A DNA stretch of 64,000 nucleotides from an uncultured Bacteroidales bacterium (GCA_900542185.1 UQMZ01000015.1:10678-74677), one strand, 5' to 3'; positions 52,235-61,522 are shown, numbered from the stretch's first letter. The notes: generated by a model not told the origin, from the sequence alone. A program made the numbers and translations.

Positions 52235-52843
52235 ATGAGAAAAACAGCACGTTATCTGATTGGCGCGGCAATGATGTCAATGGCGGTTCCGACGGCATTT
52301 TCACAGTCAGTGGGAATCAAGACGAACCTTGTGAACGATGCGTTGCTTAGCCCTAACCTCGGACTTGAGATAGGACTTGCGCCCAAATGGACATTACAGC
52401 TTGAAGGTGAATACAACGGTTGGAAAATCAAGGACAAAAACTCGAATTCCGGCTATCACCACCAGTGGAAGCACTGGTTCGCCAGCATCGAGCCGCGATA
52501 CTGGTTCTGCCAGCGTTTCGCCGGTCACTTCATCTCGATCAACGCGATAGGCGGCGAATACAACTTCGGCCATATCGGTCTGAAGGGAAACTTCTTAGGC
52601 AGTAATTTCAACGACCTGAACACGAGCCGCTACCAGGGCTACGCCGTGGGCGCGGGCTTCAACTACGGCTATGCATGGCCTGTGGCCAAACACTGGAACA
52701 TCGAGGCCGAGATAGGCATAGGCTGGTTGTGGACGCGATATGAGAAATACCCGTGTACCGAATGCGGCACACGCGAGAAGACAGGACACCACAACTATGT
52801 GGGCCCGACCAAGCTGGCCGTGAGCGTCGAATACCTGTTCTAA
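52235..52843 (+). CDS. DUF3575 outer-membrane beta-barrel protein
   Basis: I use the ATG at 52235 (MRKTARYLIGAAMMSMAVPTAFSQ, a good signal peptide); ATGs at 52211 and 52229 are close alternatives. The roughly 202-residue mature-plus-signal protein starts VGIKTNLVNDALLSPNLGLEIGL and contains barrel strands ending LAVSVEYLF, typical of DUF3575. Such proteins are often encoded next to DUF3868 proteins in fimbrial loci of Porphyromonas and Bacteroides relatives, as here. It probably assists fimbria export or assembly. That link is inferred. Confidence 0.8.
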   Translation: MRKTARYLIGAAMMSMAVPTAFSQSVGIKTNLVNDALLSPNLGLEIGLAPKWTLQLEGEYNGWKIKDKNSNSGYHHQWKHWFASIEPRYWFCQRFAGHFISINAIGGEYNFGHIGLKGNFLGSNFNDLNTSRYQGYAVGAGFNYGYAWPVAKHWNIEAEIGIGWLWTRYEKYPCTECGTREKTGHHNYVGPTKLAVSVEYLF

Positions 52844-52883
52844 GGAGAGGTGCCTGAATTATTAACACAAAAGAAGAAAGAAG

Positions 52884-54305
52884 ATGAACAAGATAATAAT
52901 GACATTGGGCTTGGCGGCGGTCACCGCGTTGGGTGCCGGAGCCATGACGTCGTCGGACTTCGGAGCATCTGACCTTCAGGTGCTCAGACCCACGGACCAG
53001 ACCATGCGCGTGCAGATGACGCTGGTGCCCGATAATTTCAACGTAAAATACAACCAGGATGTGACCATCACCCCGGTGCTGAAGCAGCTGAACGGCTCGC
53101 TCGAGAAGCGTCTGCCGTCGCTCACGTTCGCCGGCCGCAACGCATACTACTACAATCTGCGTGACGGCGAGACCCCCAACCTGTACAAGCGCAGCAGCAA
53201 GACGCCCGTGAAATATCAGGAGGACTTCGCCTACGAACCCTGGATGGAGCATTCCAAGCTGGACTTCGAATGCGTGACCGGATGCTGCGGCAACGAGAAG
53301 ACCGAGAACGTGCCCATGGCCACCATGGACTATGCCGCTCCGCAGTATAAGCCACAGTTCACATATATCCGCCCGGCGGCAGTAGACTCCAAGCTGTTCA
53401 ACCTGGAGGGTCAGGCATTCATCAACTTCAAGGTGAACAAGACCAACATCGAGCCTGACTATATGACCAACCCCGAGGAGCTGAAGAAGATTCTGGACAC
53501 CATCGACGCCGTGCGCGACAACAAGGACGCCAAGGTGAAGCGCATCACTCTGACCGGTTACGCGTCGCCCGAGGGTTCGTATGCCGGCAACGCCCGTCTG
53601 GCACAGGGACGTACCGACGCGCTGCGCGAATATATCCGCAAGCAGTACGCATTCCCCGAGAATCTGTTCGTCACCAAATCGGTGCCCGAGGACTGGGCCG
53701 GCCTGAAAGCCGCCATCGAAAAGAGTTCGCTGTCGGACAAAGAGGAACTCATCAGTTTCATCGACTCAGACTATCCTATCGAGAAGCGTAACGACCAGCT
53801 GCGCAAACTTTTCCCCGAGACTTATCCCTACCTGTTGAAAGAGATATATCCCGGACTGCGTCACACCGACTACGTGGTTAACTATGAGGTGCGCAAGTAC
53901 ACGGACATCAACGAGATCCGCGAAGTGCTGAAGACGCATCCGCAGAACCTGAGCCTCAACGAATTCTTCCTGGCGGCCCAGAGCTATAAGCCCGGCTCGC
54001 CCGAATTCGACCGGGTGTTTGACGTGGCCGTACGCATGTACCCGAAGGATCCGGTGGCCAACATCAACGCCGCCATGGCATCCATAAGCCGAGGCGACCT
54101 TACCAGCGCGCAGAACTTCCTGAACCAGGTCGGCGACAGCCCCGAGGCCAACTATGCCCGTGGCGTGCTCGCTGCAAAGCAGGAGAACTACGACAAGGCC
54201 CTGACGATGTTCAAGAAGGCCGGTACGCCCGAAGCAAAGGACGCGATAAAGCAGATAAACGAAATTCTGAACTACAAGGGTGCCGTACAGTATCTGTATA
54301 AATAA
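52884..54305 (+). CDS. DUF3868 / OmpA-like protein with TPR-like C-terminus
   Basis: The 473-residue exported protein (signal about 1-20: MNKIIMTLGLAAVTALGAGA) has an N-terminal DUF3868-like beta domain (about 30-170). An OmpA-like domain follows (NFKVNKTNIEPDY, then ITLTGYASPEGSYAGNARLAQGR, about 185-300) and could bind peptidoglycan. Helical repeats close the protein (ANINAAMASISRGDL, AKQENYDKALTMFKKAG, about 395-470). It follows the DUF3575 gene by 40 bases. The pair resembles the accessory genes near Mfa1-type fimbriae, although the fimbrial operon here is 7 kb away. Confidence 0.8.
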   Translation: MNKIIMTLGLAAVTALGAGAMTSSDFGASDLQVLRPTDQTMRVQMTLVPDNFNVKYNQDVTITPVLKQLNGSLEKRLPSLTFAGRNAYYYNLRDGETPNLYKRSSKTPVKYQEDFAYEPWMEHSKLDFECVTGCCGNEKTENVPMATMDYAAPQYKPQFTYIRPAAVDSKLFNLEGQAFINFKVNKTNIEPDYMTNPEELKKILDTIDAVRDNKDAKVKRITLTGYASPEGSYAGNARLAQGRTDALREYIRKQYAFPENLFVTKSVPEDWAGLKAAIEKSSLSDKEELISFIDSDYPIEKRNDQLRKLFPETYPYLLKEIYPGLRHTDYVVNYEVRKYTDINEIREVLKTHPQNLSLNEFFLAAQSYKPGSPEFDRVFDVAVRMYPKDPVANINAAMASISRGDLTSAQNFLNQVGDSPEANYARGVLAAKQENYDKALTMFKKAGTPEAKDAIKQINEILNYKGAVQYLYK

Positions 54306-54326
54306 AGATTGAAAATCAAACATATT

Positions 54327-54361
54327 GGGGGTGTGCCGCCGACAGGAGCAGGTGCACCCCC
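54327..54361. terminator. Hairpin between the DUF3868 gene and rlmN
   Basis: gggggtgtgcc (54327-54337) pairs with ggtgcaccccc (54351-54361) with one mismatch. No T-run follows on the plus strand, so partial termination or RNA processing is possible. Confidence 0.5.
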
Positions 54362-54381
54362 AAAGGTGTGTACTTAAAGCG

Positions 54382-55419
54382 ATGGAAAACGAGAAACAGC
54401 CGTTGATCGGCAAGACACTTGAGGAACTGCAGGATGTGGCCTATCGTGGCGGCATGCCTAAATTCGTGGGCAAACAGCTGTGCGAATGGCTGTATGTCAA
54501 GAAGGCGACGCGCTTCGACCAGATGGTGAACATCTCGAAGAAAAACCAGGCGTGGCTCGCCGAGCACTATGAGATAGGACGCACGGCACCGGCCAAGCAT
54601 GCCAAGTCGCAGGACGGCACGGTGAAGTATCTGTTTGCCGTGGGCGAGGGGCGCAGCGTGGAATCAGTGTATATTCCCGACAAGGAGCGCGCCACACTGT
54701 GCGTGTCGAGCCAGTCGGGCTGCAAGATGAACTGCTATTTCTGCGCCACCGGCAAGATGGGTTTCCGCAAGCAGCTCACCGCAGCCCAGATCATAAACCA
54801 GATACTGAGCATCCCGCCCGAAGGGTCGAACATGCAGCCCCTGACCAACGTGGTGTTCATGGGCATGGGCGAGCCGCTGGACAATTTCAGGGAGGTGGAG
54901 AAGGTGATACGTATCCTGACCGAGCCGTGGGGCTTGGGATGGAGCCCGAAGCGCATCACGGTGTCGACCGTGGGCAAGCTGCCCGAGCTGAAGGACCTGC
55001 TGGACCGTACCCAGGTGCATGTGGCCATCAGCGTGCATACCGCAGACACCGCGCAGCGCGAGTCGATGATGCCCGCGCAGAAGGCGTTCCCCATCGCGTC
55101 GGTGATGCATCTGCTCAGCGGTTACGACTTCAGTCATCAGCGCCGCCTCAGCCTGGAATACATAATGTGGCGCGGCGTGAACGACGACATAGCGCACGCC
55201 GACATGCTCGTGAAACTGATAGGCAAGATAGAATGCCGCGTCAACCTGATACGTTTCCATCAGGTGCCGGGCGTGGACCTTAAACCCGCCAGCGAGGAAC
55301 GTATGCTGATGTTCCGCAACTATCTGAACTCCAAAGGAATCACGGCCACAATCCGCGCCAGCCGAGGCGAGGATATAGCCGCCGCCTGCGGGCAGTTGAG
55401 CCGCACTGAATCGGTGTGA
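54382..55419 (+). CDS. rlmN: 23S rRNA (adenine2503-C2)/tRNA (adenine37-C2) methyltransferase
   Basis: I use the ATG at 54382 (MENEKQPLIGKTLEELQ), since the upstream frame lies inside the hairpin. The radical-SAM cluster motif CKMNCYFC (Cys 114, 118, 121) is intact, and the second catalytic cysteine sits in IAAACGQL near the C-terminus. VFMGMGEPLDNF, ITVSTVGKLP and FPIASVMHLL are typical of RlmN. Length 345 fits. It is followed by pdxA 78 bases later. Confidence 0.97.
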   Translation: MENEKQPLIGKTLEELQDVAYRGGMPKFVGKQLCEWLYVKKATRFDQMVNISKKNQAWLAEHYEIGRTAPAKHAKSQDGTVKYLFAVGEGRSVESVYIPDKERATLCVSSQSGCKMNCYFCATGKMGFRKQLTAAQIINQILSIPPEGSNMQPLTNVVFMGMGEPLDNFREVEKVIRILTEPWGLGWSPKRITVSTVGKLPELKDLLDRTQVHVAISVHTADTAQRESMMPAQKAFPIASVMHLLSGYDFSHQRRLSLEYIMWRGVNDDIAHADMLVKLIGKIECRVNLIRFHQVPGVDLKPASEERMLMFRNYLNSKGITATIRASRGEDIAAACGQLSRTESV

Positions 55420-55497
55420 CCCGCCGGCAAGTGTAATGAACAGAACCTAAAGTGCGTTAATATATATATTGACACGCTCTAACAAGACCTGAAAACA

Positions 55498-56607
55498 ATG
55501 TCTGAACTTCTGAAAGTGGGGATAACCCACGGCGATTATAACGGAGTGGGCTACGAAGTGGCCCTGAAAGCCATGGCCGACGAGACCGTCACCGAGCTCT
55601 ACACTCCGGTTTTCTACGGCATTCCGGCACTCGTGGAAAAGACCGCGGCCGATTTCGAGCTGGAACTGCCCGAACTCAAGATAATAAACGATGCCTCCGA
55701 AGCCGAGGAGGGATACCTGAATATCGTGGACTTGGGCATAAAGGAGGTGAAGCTGACGCCCGGACATCCCGACAGTCAGTCTGGCGCCGCAGCCGTGGCC
55801 GCCTTAGAGAAAGGAGTGGCCGATGTGCTGGCCGGCACCATCGACACGCTTGTCACCGCCCCGATCAGCAAGGAGGCCGTGCAGACCGAGGAATTCCAGT
55901 TTCCCGGCCACACCGAGTTCCTTGGCGCACGCTCAAACAGCAAGCCGCTGATGATACTTTATTACGAGGGACTGCGCATGGCGCTCCTCACCACTCACAA
56001 GGCCATAGCCGACATCCCCGGCGCGGTGACCAAGGAGCGCGTTATGGAGACAGTCAGGGAACTTGACGCCACGCTGAAGCAGGACTTCGACATCCAGGCG
56101 CCCAAGATCGCCGTGCTGTCGCTGAACCCCCACAACGGCGACGGCGGACTGCTCGGCACCGAGGAGATACGCGACATCAAGCCCGCCATCGAGGAACTCG
56201 GCGACAAATTCTTAGTGTTCGGACCCTTTGCCGCCGACGGATTCTTCGCCTCGCATTCGTGGCGCAAGTACGACGGCGTGATAGCCATGTACCACGACCA
56301 GGGACTGGCACCCTTCAAGGCCCTGGCCGGACCCGAGGGCGTGAACTTCACGGCCGGACTGCCGTTTGTGCGCACCAGCCCCGACCACGGCACGGGCAAC
56401 GACATCGCCTGGCAGGGCGTGGCCGACCCGCAGTCGATGCGCCAGGCCATCTACTCGGCCATAGACCTGACGCGCAACCGCCGCCGCAACATAGAGGCCG
56501 CTGCGAATCCGCTGCCCAGGATGCCGGAACGTCCCGACCGGGGCGAGCGTCGCGGCGCTCCGCAGGAACGCGGCAATAAACAGGACAAAAACAAGGCGGC
56601 GGAATGA
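55498..56607 (+). CDS. pdxA: 4-hydroxythreonine-4-phosphate dehydrogenase
   Basis: PdxA takes part in pyridoxal-phosphate biosynthesis. The metal-binding histidines are seen in FPGHTEFLG, LLTTHKAIADIPG and AMYHDQGLAPFK. TAGLPFVRTSPDHGTGNDIAW is the dehydrogenase signature. The N-terminal loop reads VGITHGDYNGVGYEV, a Bacteroidetes form of the usual GDPAG motif. A 40-residue basic, low-complexity tail (RPDRGERRGAPQERGNKQDK) is added at the C-terminus. It overlaps the next gene by four bases (ATGA). Confidence 0.94.
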   Translation: MSELLKVGITHGDYNGVGYEVALKAMADETVTELYTPVFYGIPALVEKTAADFELELPELKIINDASEAEEGYLNIVDLGIKEVKLTPGHPDSQSGAAAVAALEKGVADVLAGTIDTLVTAPISKEAVQTEEFQFPGHTEFLGARSNSKPLMILYYEGLRMALLTTHKAIADIPGAVTKERVMETVRELDATLKQDFDIQAPKIAVLSLNPHNGDGGLLGTEEIRDIKPAIEELGDKFLVFGPFAADGFFASHSWRKYDGVIAMYHDQGLAPFKALAGPEGVNFTAGLPFVRTSPDHGTGNDIAWQGVADPQSMRQAIYSAIDLTRNRRRNIEAAANPLPRMPERPDRGERRGAPQERGNKQDKNKAAE

Positions 56608-57320
56608 ATTTCGGAGTAATAGCTGCTGGCGAGGGAAGCCGACTGTCGGAGGAGGGTATCTCTGTACCCAAACCGCTGGTGGACCTGAACGGCGAGCCGA
56701 TGATAGGGCGTCTGATGCGCATATTCGGCGAACTCGGAGCCGAGGACGTGGCCGTGGTGACCAACGCTACGCGGCATGAGACGGCACAATATTTAGACGA
56801 AATAGCGCCGACATTGCCGTTCCGCCTCCACGTGAAGGAAGCGGTCACCCCAAGCTCGATGCATACTTTCGCCCTGTTGGGTGGGATGCTTAAAGGGAAG
56901 GGGCGGTTCATTACCACCACCGTCGACACCATCTTCAGCGCCACGGAGTTCGGCAAGTACGTGCAGGCGTTTCAGAACGCTCCGGCCGACGTGGACGGCA
57001 TGATGGCCGTTACAACATATATCGACGACGAGAAGCCGCTGTATGTGCGCGTGGACGACAGGATGGACATAACCGCATTCCTGGACAAAGATCCGGAGCC
57101 GAAGTATATCTCGGCCGGAGTGTACGGGCTGGACGACAAGGCCCTTGACGTGCTGGAGGGGTGTCTGGAATCCGGCGTGAGCCGTATGCGCAATTTTCAG
57201 CGCGCCTTGGTGGAGAACGGGCTACGCCTCAAGGCGTTCGACATAGGCCGGGCCATCGACGTGGACCACGCCTCGGACCTGGAGCTGGCCAGAAAAATCA
57301 CAAAAGAGAAGAATCAGTAA
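56604..57320 (+). CDS. Nucleotidyltransferase of the inositol-lipid cluster
   Basis: The 238-residue protein starts MNFGVIAAGEGSRLSEEGISV, the NTP-transferase nucleotide-binding loop, followed by KPLVDLNGEPMIGRLM and FITTTVDTIFSATEF with the catalytic aspartate. Such enzymes activate a phosphorylated sugar, polyol or alcohol with CTP or UTP. Because it lies two genes before a CDP-alcohol phosphotransferase and in the same run as inositol-phosphate synthase, it probably makes an activated donor in that pathway. The exact substrate is unknown. It overlaps both neighbours. Confidence 0.8.
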   Translation: MNFGVIAAGEGSRLSEEGISVPKPLVDLNGEPMIGRLMRIFGELGAEDVAVVTNATRHETAQYLDEIAPTLPFRLHVKEAVTPSSMHTFALLGGMLKGKGRFITTTVDTIFSATEFGKYVQAFQNAPADVDGMMAVTTYIDDEKPLYVRVDDRMDITAFLDKDPEPKYISAGVYGLDDKALDVLEGCLESGVSRMRNFQRALVENGLRLKAFDIGRAIDVDHASDLELARKITKEKNQ

Positions 57321-58195
57321 TGTCAGCTATCAAGATCGCCGGCGTGATGAGGGCCGGCGCATATTCGCCTAACCATATCGGGAACGATGCGGCCATCTTC
57401 AACGCGGTGGCCGACCACCTGCGCAAGCGGGGCTGTGAGGTGAACGTGTACAGCGAAGATGAATTTCAACGTGCGGAAATCACCGAGGACGTGGTGCTGA
57501 ACATGTGCCGCGAACGCGAGTCCGTGGCCAAGCTGCAGAGCCTGGAGGAGCAGGGGAAGTTAGTGATAAACTCTGGCTTCGGCATCGAGAACTGCACGCG
57601 CGAGCAGATGACGCGGATGCTGTTGGGCAACGGCATCCCGTACCCAGATTCGCTGATTGTGAACACCAACGAGGATGTGCGCGCCGAGCTGGAACGCGCC
57701 GGATTCGGCAGCGTATGGATCAAACGCGGCGACTTCCATGCCATGCACAAGGAGGACATATCCTATTGCCGTCATGCGGAGGAGGCTCAGGAGACGCTGC
57801 ACGAGTATTATTACCGGGGAATAAAGCGCGCCGTCATAAACCGGCATCTTGTCGGCGACTTAGTGAAATTCTATGGCGTGCGGGACGAACCCTTCTTCTT
57901 CTGGTTCTATCCCTTCGACGAAGGCCACAGCAAGTATGGGTGGGAAGTTGTGAACGGCAAGAGCCAAGGCTTCAGTTTCGACTTGGACCAGCTGCGCGAC
58001 ATCTGTCAGCGCGCGTCGAAACTGATGGACGTGCGCATTTACGGCGGCGATTGCATCGTTGACGAGCAGGGGCATATCAGTATCATCGACTTCAACGACT
58101 GGCCCAGCTTCGCACCCTGCCGTGCCGAGGCCGCTCCGGCCATAGCCAAGAGCGTGTTGAAAGCCATCAGAAAACACATAAAGAATCAACAATAA
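57320..58195 (+). CDS. ATP-grasp-like protein of the inositol-lipid cluster
   Basis: The ATG at 57320 shares bases with the previous stop (TAATG), so translation is coupled. The 291-residue product has an ATP-grasp style layout: IKIAGVMRAGAYSPNHIGN, then SVWIKRGDFHAMHKEDI, GIKRAVINRHLVGDLVKFYG with the lysine-type ligand region, and ISIIDFNDWPSFAPC with acidic metal ligands near the end. ATP-grasp enzymes ligate a carboxylate to a nucleophile or phosphorylate. The role in inositol-lipid metabolism is inferred from position. Confidence 0.7.
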   Translation: MSAIKIAGVMRAGAYSPNHIGNDAAIFNAVADHLRKRGCEVNVYSEDEFQRAEITEDVVLNMCRERESVAKLQSLEEQGKLVINSGFGIENCTREQMTRMLLGNGIPYPDSLIVNTNEDVRAELERAGFGSVWIKRGDFHAMHKEDISYCRHAEEAQETLHEYYYRGIKRAVINRHLVGDLVKFYGVRDEPFFFWFYPFDEGHSKYGWEVVNGKSQGFSFDLDQLRDICQRASKLMDVRIYGGDCIVDEQGHISIIDFNDWPSFAPCRAEAAPAIAKSVLKAIRKHIKNQQ

Positions 58196-58225
58196 CGACC
58201 TTAAATCAGCAATAACGACTCTGTA

Positions 58226-59167
58226 ATGAGCAATAAGGATAAAAACGAGGAGTATCAGTCGTCGCTGAAGTCGATGGATACGGAGGAATGGTGGGACCTG
58301 CACTTTTACCGCCCCATCGGATACTGGTGGGCCAGGATGGCGCGCAAGGCCGGCATCAGGCCCAATGCCATCACCATCGCCTCCATATTTCTTGGCATCG
58401 GATCGGGCGTATGCTTCTATTTCGACAATATATGGTGGAACCTGTTGGGGGTGCTGCTGTTGGTATGGGCCGATTCCTACGACTCGGCCGACGGCCAGTT
58501 AGCGCGCATGACGGGCCAGTATTCGCGCATAGGGCGCATACTGGACGGCGTGAGCGGCGACCTCTGGTTTGCGGCCATTTACATAGCCATCTGTCTGCGC
58601 GAGAACGTCACCTCCGAGTTCTTCATGGCCCATCACTGGGTGATATGGGTCATGGCCGTGGTGACCGGAATCTGTCACGGCGTACAGGCCGCAATGGCCG
58701 ATTATTACCGTCAGTTCCATCTGTATTTCGTCAAGGGCCCGGAAGGTTCCGAGCTTGAAAACGCCGACTCGCTCATGCAGAAATACCGCACTATGTCGTG
58801 GCGCCATCAGCCCTGGGCCAAACTGGTGCTGCTGTTCTACATCAACTATACCGTGGGCCAGGAATCGCGTACGCCCAAGATGCAGAAGCTGCGCCGGCTG
58901 TTGCACGCACGCTACGGCAACAACATACCCGTGGAGTTCCGCGAGCGGTTCCGCAAGGCTTCGCTGCCGCTGATGAAATACACCAACATACTGTCGTTCA
59001 ATACCCGTTCGCTGGCGCTGTTCGTGTCCATACTGATATTCCGTATGCCGTGGCTGTACTTCGCCTTCGAGCTGACGGTGCTGAACATACTGATGGTGTA
59101 TATGGTTGTAAGACATGAGCATATATGCAACGCATTCATCAAGGAACTTGAAAATCAGAAACCATGA
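58226..59167 (+). CDS. CDP-alcohol phosphatidyltransferase (inositol-phosphate lipid synthase-like)
   Basis: The 313-residue membrane protein has several hydrophobic segments (ITIASIFLGIGSGVCFYF, LLGVLLLVWADSYDSADG, and two near the C-terminus). It carries the CDP-alcohol phosphotransferase motif DSADGQLARMTGQYSRIGRI followed by LDGVSGD; the last Asp is one position later than in the textbook pattern D(x)3D. By context it likely transfers an inositol-phosphate head group to a CDP-activated lipid. The homologous Bacteroides cluster (from memory, BT_1522-1526) performs this step. It overlaps the phosphatase gene by four bases. Confidence 0.85.
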   Translation: MSNKDKNEEYQSSLKSMDTEEWWDLHFYRPIGYWWARMARKAGIRPNAITIASIFLGIGSGVCFYFDNIWWNLLGVLLLVWADSYDSADGQLARMTGQYSRIGRILDGVSGDLWFAAIYIAICLRENVTSEFFMAHHWVIWVMAVVTGICHGVQAAMADYYRQFHLYFVKGPEGSELENADSLMQKYRTMSWRHQPWAKLVLLFYINYTVGQESRTPKMQKLRRLLHARYGNNIPVEFRERFRKASLPLMKYTNILSFNTRSLALFVSILIFRMPWLYFAFELTVLNILMVYMVVRHEHICNAFIKELENQKP

Positions 59168-59883
59168 ATATAGACAAGAGTAAGATAAAGGGAATCATCT
59201 TCGACTACGGCGGAACGCTCGACACCGGCGGACGTCATTGGAGCGAGGTGCTGTGGGACGGCTACCGGCAGGCCGGCGTTGAGGTGGACAAGGCGGAGTT
59301 CCGCGAGGCATACGTATATGCCGAGCGCGAGCTGGCCAGGACGCTCCACATACTGCCGGCGCACGACTTCCACGACATGCTGGACATCAAGGTGCGCATC
59401 GAACTCGAGTGGCTGGTGCGGCAGGGGCTGTTCTCGCCCGACGAGGTGGAGGCGAAAGGGAAGGAGATAGCGCGGATATGCTATGACTTCGCCCGAAAGA
59501 CCGTGTATGCGTCCGAACCGGTGCTTCAGGCGCTGTCCGAGAAATATCCGCTGGTGCTGGTGTCCAATTTCTACGGCAACATCGAGACGGTATTGGAGGA
59601 TTTCGGTATCAGGAAATATTTCAAGGACATCATAGAGAGTGCGGTGTTGGGCATCCGCAAGCCGGATCCCCGCATCTTCGAACATGGCGTCAAGTCGTTA
59701 GGCATCCAGCCCGAACAGACTCTGGTGATAGGCGACTCGCTGCGCAAGGACATCGAGCCGGCCGAAAGCCTGGGCTGCCAGGTGCTGTGGATCAAGGGAG
59801 AGGGCTGGACCAAGGAGGAGGACGAGCAGACGCACCCCAACACCATCTACGCATTGGAGGAGGCGAAGTCGGTATTGCTTTGA
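59164..59883 (+). CDS. HAD-superfamily phosphatase of the inositol-lipid cluster
   Basis: The 239-residue cytosolic protein has HAD motif I FDYGGTLDTGG with nucleophile Asp14 but Gly16 where most phosphatases have the second aspartate. LVLVSNFYGN is motif II, GIRKPDPRIF motif III and VIGDSLRKDIEPA motif IV. By position it probably removes a phosphate from the phosphatidylinositol-phosphate made by the previous enzyme. The missing general acid/base residue makes that assignment less certain. Confidence 0.78.
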   Translation: MNIDKSKIKGIIFDYGGTLDTGGRHWSEVLWDGYRQAGVEVDKAEFREAYVYAERELARTLHILPAHDFHDMLDIKVRIELEWLVRQGLFSPDEVEAKGKEIARICYDFARKTVYASEPVLQALSEKYPLVLVSNFYGNIETVLEDFGIRKYFKDIIESAVLGIRKPDPRIFEHGVKSLGIQPEQTLVIGDSLRKDIEPAESLGCQVLWIKGEGWTKEEDEQTHPNTIYALEEAKSVLL

Positions 59884-60157
59884 AAGCCCGATTAACTTAA
59901 GTTAACAAAATAAGCTATTGTTGATATAAAATTAACTAATATTGGCCAAATACGGGTATTGATAAGAAACTTTAAGATTTAAGAAGCGTAAATAGACGGC
60001 TAATTCCTTTGTCGTCTCGACTATTGGGTATAATTTTACGCCCGGAATGCGAAATGTCAACGTAAGAGTGCCACGGGCTAACCCTGAACCACAACGGCGC
60101 ACGAAATTTCGCCGAGAATCAATAAGGTAATTATCAATAACACACACAACACAAACT

Positions 60158-61483
60158 ATGTCAACAAAAGCAAAGGCTCCCAACGGTAAACTCGGAGTAA
60201 TGGTGGTAGGACTGGGTGCGGTAAGCTCCACGTTCATTACCGGCGTGCTGATGACCCGCAAGGGACTTGCAAAGCCGGTAGGCTCGATGACCCAGTACGA
60301 CAAGATTCGCGTAGGCAAAGGGGAAAACAAGAAATATCTGCACTATAAGGACATCGTGCCTTTGGCAGACCTGAACGATATAGAGTTTGCGGCCTGGGAT
60401 GTATATCCGGCCAACGCATACGAAAGCGCCATCAACGCCGAGGTGCTGAAGGAGAAGGACATCAATCCTGTCAGGGACGAGCTGGAGAAGATCAAGCCGA
60501 TGCCCGCTGCATTCGACAGGAACTACGCTAAGCGTCTGGACGGCGACAACGTGAAGCAGTGCCGGGACCGCTGGGACATGACGGAACAGATCCGCGAGGA
60601 TATCCGCCGGTTTAAGAAGGAATCGGGCGTGGAGCGCGTAGTGGTGCTTTGGGCCGCATCGACCGAGGTGTATGTGCCGGTAGACGATAAGGTGCACGGT
60701 TCATTGGCCGCCCTGGAGGCTGCCATGAAGGCCGACGACAAGGAGCATATCGCTCCCTCGATGTGCTACGCCTACGCCGCATTGTCGGAGGGCGCTCCTT
60801 TCATAATGGGCGCTCCCAACACTACAGTGGACATCCCCGCCATGTGGGAGCTGGCCGACAAGACCGGAATGCCCATCGCCGGCAAGGACTTCAAGACGGG
60901 CCAGACGCTGGTCAAGTCGGGTTTCGCGCCCATCATCGGTACGCGCTGCCTGGGTCTGAGCGGCTGGTTCTCGACCAACATCCTGGGCAATCGCGACGGC
61001 CTGGTGCTGGACGAACCCGCCAACTTCCGCACAAAGGAGGTGTCGAAACTCTCCACTCTGGAAAGCATTCTCGTGCCCGAGGAGCAGCCTGACCTCTACG
61101 GCCATGGCAACGACGAGGACACGCAGTATTATCATAAAGTACGTATTAATTATTATCCCCCTCGCAACGATAATAAGGAGGGCTGGGACAATATCGACAT
61201 CTTCGGATGGATGGGATACCCCATGCAGATCAAGATCAACTTCCTGTGCCGCGACTCGATTCTGGCCGCGCCGCTGTGTCTTGACCTGGTGTTGCTGAGC
61301 GACCTGGCCGCACGCGCCGGACGCAAGGGCACGCAGCGGTTCCTCAGCTTCTTCCTCAAGAGCCCGATGCACGACTATACCAAGGGAGAGGTGCCCGTAA
61401 ACCACCTGTTCCAGCAGTATACCATGCTGAAGAACGCCATCCGCGAAATGGGCGGTTACGAGGCTGACGAAGAAATCGATTAA
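60158..61483 (+). CDS. ino1: myo-inositol-1-phosphate synthase
   Basis: This 441-residue enzyme makes myo-inositol-1-phosphate from glucose-6-phosphate, the first step in inositol-lipid synthesis. LGVMVVGLGAVSSTFITGV is the NAD-binding motif, followed by the family blocks AAWDVYPANAYE, FIMGAPNTTVDIPA, GKDFKTGQTLVK and GWFSTNILGNRDG. The 274-nt gap before it contains a palindrome (cgaaatttcg at 60099) and only a near-consensus box (TTCCTTTG, 60004-60011), so its promoter is not clear; it could also be read from the upstream operon. It completes the five-gene inositol set. Confidence 0.93.
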   Translation: MSTKAKAPNGKLGVMVVGLGAVSSTFITGVLMTRKGLAKPVGSMTQYDKIRVGKGENKKYLHYKDIVPLADLNDIEFAAWDVYPANAYESAINAEVLKEKDINPVRDELEKIKPMPAAFDRNYAKRLDGDNVKQCRDRWDMTEQIREDIRRFKKESGVERVVVLWAASTEVYVPVDDKVHGSLAALEAAMKADDKEHIAPSMCYAYAALSEGAPFIMGAPNTTVDIPAMWELADKTGMPIAGKDFKTGQTLVKSGFAPIIGTRCLGLSGWFSTNILGNRDGLVLDEPANFRTKEVSKLSTLESILVPEEQPDLYGHGNDEDTQYYHKVRINYYPPRNDNKEGWDNIDIFGWMGYPMQIKINFLCRDSILAAPLCLDLVLLSDLAARAGRKGTQRFLSFFLKSPMHDYTKGEVPVNHLFQQYTMLKNAIREMGGYEADEEID

Positions 61484-61522
61484 GACTTATGGTCTGAATC
61501 GGTCAAGGTATTAATTATAATA

